NCBI RefSeq assembly: GCF_039727615.1
Contig: NZ_CP152474.1
Span: 3,596,001-3,660,000 of the forward strand
Origin: Leclercia sp. S52
GTDB lineage: Bacteria; Pseudomonadota; Gammaproteobacteria; Enterobacterales; Enterobacteriaceae
Length of the DNA: 64,000 nucleotides
Reading direction: 5' to 3'
Shown here: positions 60,273 to 64,000 of the stretch, piece by piece
Position numbering within the stretch: position 1 is the first letter of the stretch
How the letters are laid out: the number at the start of each line of letters is the position of its first letter
Program-made: the position numbers and the translations under genes
The notes under the pieces: model-generated
Databases searched by the model: none
The model's input: the letters and a program-made list of their open reading frames with translations, nothing else
Told to the model about the DNA's origin: nothing

Positions 60273-60755
60273 ATGACGAAGAAAAAAGCACATAAACCTG
60301 GCTCGGCAACCATTGCGCTCAACAAGCGTGCCCGCCACGAGTATTTCATTGAAGAAGAATTCGAAGCTGGCCTTGCGCTGCAGGGCTGGGAAGTTAAATC
60401 GCTGCGTGCGGGTAAAGCCAACATCGGTGATAGCTACGTGATCTTCAAAGACGGCGAAGCCTTTCTGTTTGGCGCGAACTTCCAGCCGCTGACGGTCGCC
60501 TCTTCTCACTACGTTTGCGATCCCACCCGCACCCGTAAGCTGCTGCTGAACAAACGCGAGCTGGACTCCCTCTTCGGGCGTATCAACCGCGAAGGTTATA
60601 CCGTGCTCGCCCTGTCGCTGTACTGGAAGAACGCCTGGTGCAAAGTGAAAATCGGCGTGGCGAAAGGTAAGAAGCAGCACGACAAACGTAACGACGCCAA
60701 AGATCGCGAGTGGCAGGTCGATAAAGCGCGCATCATGAAGCACGCAGGCCGTTAA
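60273..60755 (+). CDS. smpB: SsrA-binding protein SmpB
   Basis: SmpB delivers tmRNA to stalled ribosomes. The 160-residue protein has an OB fold ([20 protein letters not shown], then [10 protein letters not shown]) and a basic C-terminal tail ([20 protein letters not shown]) that enters the mRNA channel. It lies just upstream of ssrA. Confidence 0.98.
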   Translation: MTKKKAHKPGSATIALNKRARHEYFIEEEFEAGLALQGWEVKSLRAGKANIGDSYVIFKDGEAFLFGANFQPLTVASSHYVCDPTRTRKLLLNKRELDSLFGRINREGYTVLALSLYWKNAWCKVKIGVAKGKKQHDKRNDAKDREWQVDKARIMKHAGR

Positions 60756-60845
60756 TTTCCGGATACTTATTGAGCGATTCAATAAGTTAGCGTTCCGGAC
60801 TGGTATCCGGGCTGCAAATTCTGGTATACTTGCTGTAACACTATT

Positions 60846-61209
60846 GGGGCTGATTCTGGATTCGACGGGATTTGCGAAACCCAAGGTGCATGCCGAGGGG
60901 CGGTTTGCCTCGTAAAAAGCCGCAAAAAAATAGTCGCAAACGACGAAAACTACGCTTTAGCAGCTTAATAACCTGCTAAGAGCCCTCTCTCCCTAGCTTC
61001 CGCTCTTAAGACGGGGATCAAAGAGAGGTCAAACCCAAAAGAGATCGCGTGGAAATCCTGCCTGGGGTTGAAGCGTTAAAACTAATCAGGCTAGTTCGTT
61101 AGTGGCGTGTCTGTCCGCAGCTGGCGTGCGAATGTAAAGACTGACTAAGCATGTAGTACCGAGGATGTAGAAATTTCGGACGCGGGTTCAACTCCCGCCA
61201 GCTCCACCA
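60846..61209 (+). ncRNA. ssrA: tmRNA (SsrA)
   Basis: The 364-nt RNA starts GGGGCTGATTCTGG and ends in encoded CCA (61207-61209). The tag reading frame (60936-60965, then two TAA codons) encodes ANDENYALAA. The T-arm GGTTCAACTCCCGCC and the acceptor pairing are intact, so insertion of the island did not damage it. A TATACT -10 element lies at 60825-60830. Confidence 0.98.
61185..61209. other. Probable attL core at the ssrA 3' end
   Basis: The last ~25 nt of ssrA (T-arm and acceptor) is the usual crossover for P4-type integrases using ssrA. The integrase gene starts 167 nt downstream. The second copy expected at attR is not in the window, so the core limits are inferred. Confidence 0.65.
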
Positions 61210-61243
61210 ATTTTTGATATATTGAAGTTCAGTGAAGTCTATC

Positions 61244-61278
61244 AAGCCCGCATGGAACCAGCCTTGCGGGCTTTTTTT
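61244..61278 (+). terminator. ssrA terminator
   Basis: AAGCCCGCA (61244-61252) pairs with TGCGGGCTT (61265-61273), followed by seven T. Confidence 0.88.
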
Positions 61279-61335
61279 ACGTCTATAATAGTCTACCGAG
61301 AATTGCTAGAATCTACTCGTTATGGCACCCTTTTT

Positions 61336-61380
61336 GGGACCCAACACGAAGGGTCCAAAACATGAGGGTCCCAAACATGG
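61336..61380 (+). repeat. Three tandem 15-bp repeats overlapping the integrase start
   Basis: GGGACCCAACACGAA, GGGTCCAAAACATGA and GGGTCCCAAACATGG stand head to tail; the third includes the integrase ATG at 61377. The first unit also sits in a palindrome (TTGGGACCCAA, 61334-61344). They could be arm-type integrase sites or an autoregulatory operator. Confidence 0.8.
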
Positions 61381-62607
61381 CAAAAATCGCTAAGAAGCTC
61401 ACTGACACTGAAATCAAAAGCACCAAACCTGCCGAGAAAGAGGTTAACCTTTTTGACGGCGATGGTTTGCTCCTGCGAATCGCCCCCCTTGGCGAAGGGA
61501 GGAAAGAAAAATTGGTATTTCAGATATGCAGTGCCTGTGACCAAAAAGCGAACTAAGGTGAGCTTAGGAACCTATCCTCACCTTACACTTGCGAAGGCAC
61601 GAGCTTTACGTGATGAGTACTTGTCGTTGCTTGCAAATGGTATAGACCCACAAGTTCATAACACCCACAAAGCCAATGCCCTTAAGGATGCCACGGAACA
61701 TACATTTCAAGCAGTAGCCAGGAAGTGGCTTGATGAGAAAGTCAAAACGTCAGGCATCTCCCAAGATCATGCTAACGACATCTGGCGAAGCCTAGAGAGA
61801 AATATCTTTCCAACGTTGGGTGATACCCCCATTAAGGAGATTCGCCCTAAAATGCTTAAACAGCATTTAGAACCCATAGAAAAACGAGGTGTCCTTGAAA
61901 CACTTCGCCGCATCATATCCCGCCTGAATGAAATTTTCCGCTATGCAGCAACAGAAGAACTCATAGAATTCAATCCGGCTGACAACCTGGGGCAACGGTT
62001 CAGCAAGCCAAAAAAACAGAATATGCCAGCATTACCCCCTTCCGAACTCCCCCGCTTCCTGGTTGCTCTAAACAATGCTTCTGTCCGTTTAGAAACAAGG
62101 CTACTGATTGAGTGGCAACTTCTCACATGGGTTCGCCCTGGTGAAGCTGTTCGCACAAGATGGTCAGATATTGATATAGAAACCGGCATGTGGAACATCC
62201 CGGCGGAGTTTATGAAAATGAAGAAACCTCACAAAGTTCCACTGAGCAAAGAAGCTTTGCGAGTCTTGGATTCAATGAAAGCCATCAGCGGGCATAGAGA
62301 GTGGGTTTTTCCCAGTATCAAAGCTCCACTCAATCACATGCATGAACAAACAGCTAATGCGGCTATAATCCGTATGGGCTTCGGAGGTGAGCTTGTAGCT
62401 CATGGTATGCGATCAATCGCCAGAACGGCTGCTGAGGAGTGTGGCAAGTTTAGAACTGATGTCTTAGAAGCCGCCCTTGCCCACTCGAAAAAAGATGAAA
62501 TAATTGCAGCCTACAATCGTGCAGAGTATCTCACAGAACGTGTGGTTCTCATGCAATGGTGGAGTGACTATGTTTCGTCTCAAAAATACAAAGTTATTGC
62601 CGCATAA
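61377..62607 (+). pseudogene. P4-type tyrosine integrase with a +1 frameshift
   Basis: ATG 61377 begins MAKIAKKLTDTEIKSTKPAE, then FDGDGLLLRIAP, the N-terminal domain of P4/SfX-like integrases. The frame is lost in the C6 run at 61483-61488; the next frame carries LAKGGKKNWYFRYAVPVTKK and the rest. The catalytic domain is complete: first arginine in TWVRPGEAVRTRW, the H-x-x-R box as AHGMRSIARTA, and the tyrosine in EIIAAYNRAEYL. The 1,231-bp span is one base over; removing one C restores about 409 residues. Upstream tandem repeats and the flanking ssrA identify it as an island integrase. It may be a true null or a sequencing error. Confidence 0.88.
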
Positions 62608-62889
62608 CTCTTCCATGATGGGTTAACTATCTTGATTTATTTGAAGAATTAATGATCACACCATTAACCTATGTGGACTAAGCATAGCCATTTACAAATG
62701 GGTACCTTGAGGCCAAATAACGAAAGCTGTCGGTCATATCAGCTAAATAATTCACATCTCTTCTCGATTATCATACACCTCGAAGATCTACCAAATTCGC
62801 TCTAATCAATGATAAAACAGTTGAATTCGGTTAAAATTTGATCAATTTTATCCTCTACATTGTATTGAATCATCCATGAGGTTTCGTGC
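62608..62889. other. AT-rich spacer in the island
   Basis: I see no gene here. The segment is strongly AT-rich and contains the quasi-palindrome TTTGATCAA at 62837-62845 within AAAATTTGATCAATTTT, which could be an operator for the recombinase gene that starts at 62890. No convincing terminator for the integrase is visible. Confidence 0.5.
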
Positions 62890-64000
62890 ATGGCTAGCGA
62901 AAATGACAAAAATCATAGAGTTAGGGTCGCACAGTACTTGAGGATGTCTACCGACCATCAGCAATATTCTTTACATAATCAGTCCGAATATATCAAAGAT
63001 TATGCTGAAAAGAACAATATGGAAATCGCTTATACCTACGATGATGCAGGTAAGAGCGGAGTCAGTATCGTAGGCAGGCATTCTTTGCAGCAGTTACTTA
63101 ACGATGTAGAACAAAAGAAAATAGATATACAGGCTGTATTATTTTATGATGTGAGCCGTTTTGGTCGTTTTCAAAATAGTGATGAAGCTGCATATTATTC
63201 CTTTCTATTTGAGAGAAATGGTGTAGATCTTATATATTGTTCCGAACCTATACCCACTAAAGATTTCCCTTTAGAGTCCTCTGTTATACTCAATATAAAA
63301 AGATCTAGTGCTGCATATCACAGCAGAAATTTATCTGAAAAGGTATTTATAGGGCAAGTAAATTTAATAAAGCTTGGTTATCATCAAGGCGGTATGGCTG
63401 GTTATGGACTGAGACGTCTTTTAGTAGACGAAAATGGCATAGCTAAAGAAATATTGAGTTTCCGCAAAAGAAAGAGCATTCAAACAGATAGGGTAATATT
63501 AATTCCGGGACCAAAAAATGAAATAAAAATTGTAAATAGAATCTATGATCTCTTTATAGATAATAACGTTCCAGAATTTATTATTGCTGAGAGATTAAAT
63601 GAACAGAACATTCCTGCAGAAAATGGAACATTATGGACTCGTGCAAAAATACATCAAATTTTGACAAATGAAAAATATATTGGAAACAACATATATAACA
63701 AAACCTCATCCAAACTAAAAAGTAGGCTTGTAAAAAACCCCAAACATGAATGGGTTAGATGTGACAAGGCATATAAACCTATTATTTCAAAGAAAAAATA
63801 TAATAAAGCTCAAGAAATAATTCAGCTCCGATCCATTCATTTGACTAATGAAGATCTATTAGAAAAACTAAAACAAAAATTAGAATCTAATGGAAAACTA
63901 TCAGGCTTTATCATTGATGAAGATGATACAGGCCCTTCATCTTCTGTTTATAGAACGCGATTTGGTGGTCTTTTAAGAGCATATACTTTGATTGGTTATA
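62890..64000 (+). CDS. Serine recombinase (truncated by the window end)
   Basis: The frame is open from ATG 62890 to the edge (370 codons, no stop). An N-terminal resolvase domain (about 10-150) shows RVAQYLRMSTDHQQYS, with Ser20 as likely nucleophile, and FYDVSRFGRF. A Recombinase domain follows (about 160-275, GYGLRRLLVDENG, RIYDLFIDNNVPEFIIAERLN, RAKIHQILTNEKYIGN). Residues 338-370 (SGFIIDEDDTGPSSSVYRTR, then FGGLLRAYTLIGY) resemble a homing-endonuclease-associated repeat. GC is low compared with the core genome. Its role could be mobility of the island, or inversion or excision of a nested element. The C-terminus is not visible. Confidence 0.85.
   Translation, partial: MASENDKNHRVRVAQYLRMSTDHQQYSLHNQSEYIKDYAEKNNMEIAYTYDDAGKSGVSIVGRHSLQQLLNDVEQKKIDIQAVLFYDVSRFGRFQNSDEAAYYSFLFERNGVDLIYCSEPIPTKDFPLESSVILNIKRSSAAYHSRNLSEKVFIGQVNLIKLGYHQGGMAGYGLRRLLVDENGIAKEILSFRKRKSIQTDRVILIPGPKNEIKIVNRIYDLFIDNNVPEFIIAERLNEQNIPAENGTLWTRAKIHQILTNEKYIGNNIYNKTSSKLKSRLVKNPKHEWVRCDKAYKPIISKKKYNKAQEIIQLRSIHLTNEDLLEKLKQKLESNGKLSGFIIDEDDTGPSSSVYRTRFGGLLRAYTLIGY

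Noticed and set aside
60846..61209. ssrA disruption by the island
   Set aside because: The acceptor arm, T-arm and CCA are intact, so the tmRNA gene was restored on integration.

Overview
The window is chromosomal DNA from a member of the Enterobacteriaceae. Gene order from tadA to ssrA/smpB follows the E. coli K-12 segment around 55-59 min almost gene for gene, and most proteins match the E. coli ones closely as I remember them. Several insertions differ from E. coli: a murQ-murP pair beside yfhH, an SMP-30-like gene between pheA and tyrA, a DUF4385 gene beside the rRNA operon, and a PepSY/DUF2946 pair before rplS. These, with the GC-rich codon use, point to the Enterobacter/Lelliottia/Leclercia/Klebsiella side of the family. 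I cannot name the genus from the sequence alone.

Layout, left to right. (1) 1-4.3 kb: tadA (partial), pgpC, murP and murQ on the minus strand, with the RpiR-type regulator yfhH diverging from murQ. (2) 4.3-14 kb: yfhL, then the minus-strand housekeeping block acpS-pdxJ-recO-era-rnc-lepB-lepA and the envelope-stress operon rpoE-rseA-rseB-rseC, with a sigma-E autoregulatory promoter and a short rseD-like leader ORF. (3) 14-28.6 kb: nadB with a perfect NadR box, trmN6, srmB, grcA with two FNR sites, ung, yfiF, trxC, tapT, patZ, pssA, yfiM, kgtP and a DUF4385 gene. (4) 28.7-34.2 kb: one complete minus-strand rRNA operon (16S, tRNA-Glu, 23S, 5S) with P1/P2 promoters, boxA sites and a terminator. 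(5) 34.2-44.9 kb: clpB (sigma-32), pgeF, rluD, bamD, raiA (CRP site), pheL-pheA with its attenuator, a frameshifted SMP-30 gene, tyrA and aroF with TyrR boxes. (6) 44.9-49.5 kb: yfiL, the yfiRNB cyclic-di-GMP module, and a His/Met-rich PepSY plus DUF2946 pair that looks metal-related. (7) 49.5-61.2 kb: rpsP-rimM-trmD-rplS, ffh, ypjD-corB, grpE (sigma-32), nadK, recN (two LexA boxes), bamE, ratA-rnfH, smpB and ssrA (tmRNA).

(8) 61.2-64 kb: the left end of a mobile island inserted at the 3' end of ssrA. It is visibly more AT-rich. It holds a P4-type tyrosine integrase gene broken by one extra C, preceded by three tandem 15-bp repeats, and a serine recombinase that runs off the window and ends in what looks like a homing-endonuclease-associated repeat. 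This is the only clearly horizontally acquired segment, and any novel system would most likely lie beyond the right edge.

The points most worth a second look are the island, the yfhH/murQP pairing (which suggests a role for the orphan E. coli regulator YfhH), the CTG start of corB, the terminator-like hairpin in the rpsP leader, and a set of G/C homopolymers that each look one base too long and may reflect sequencing error.
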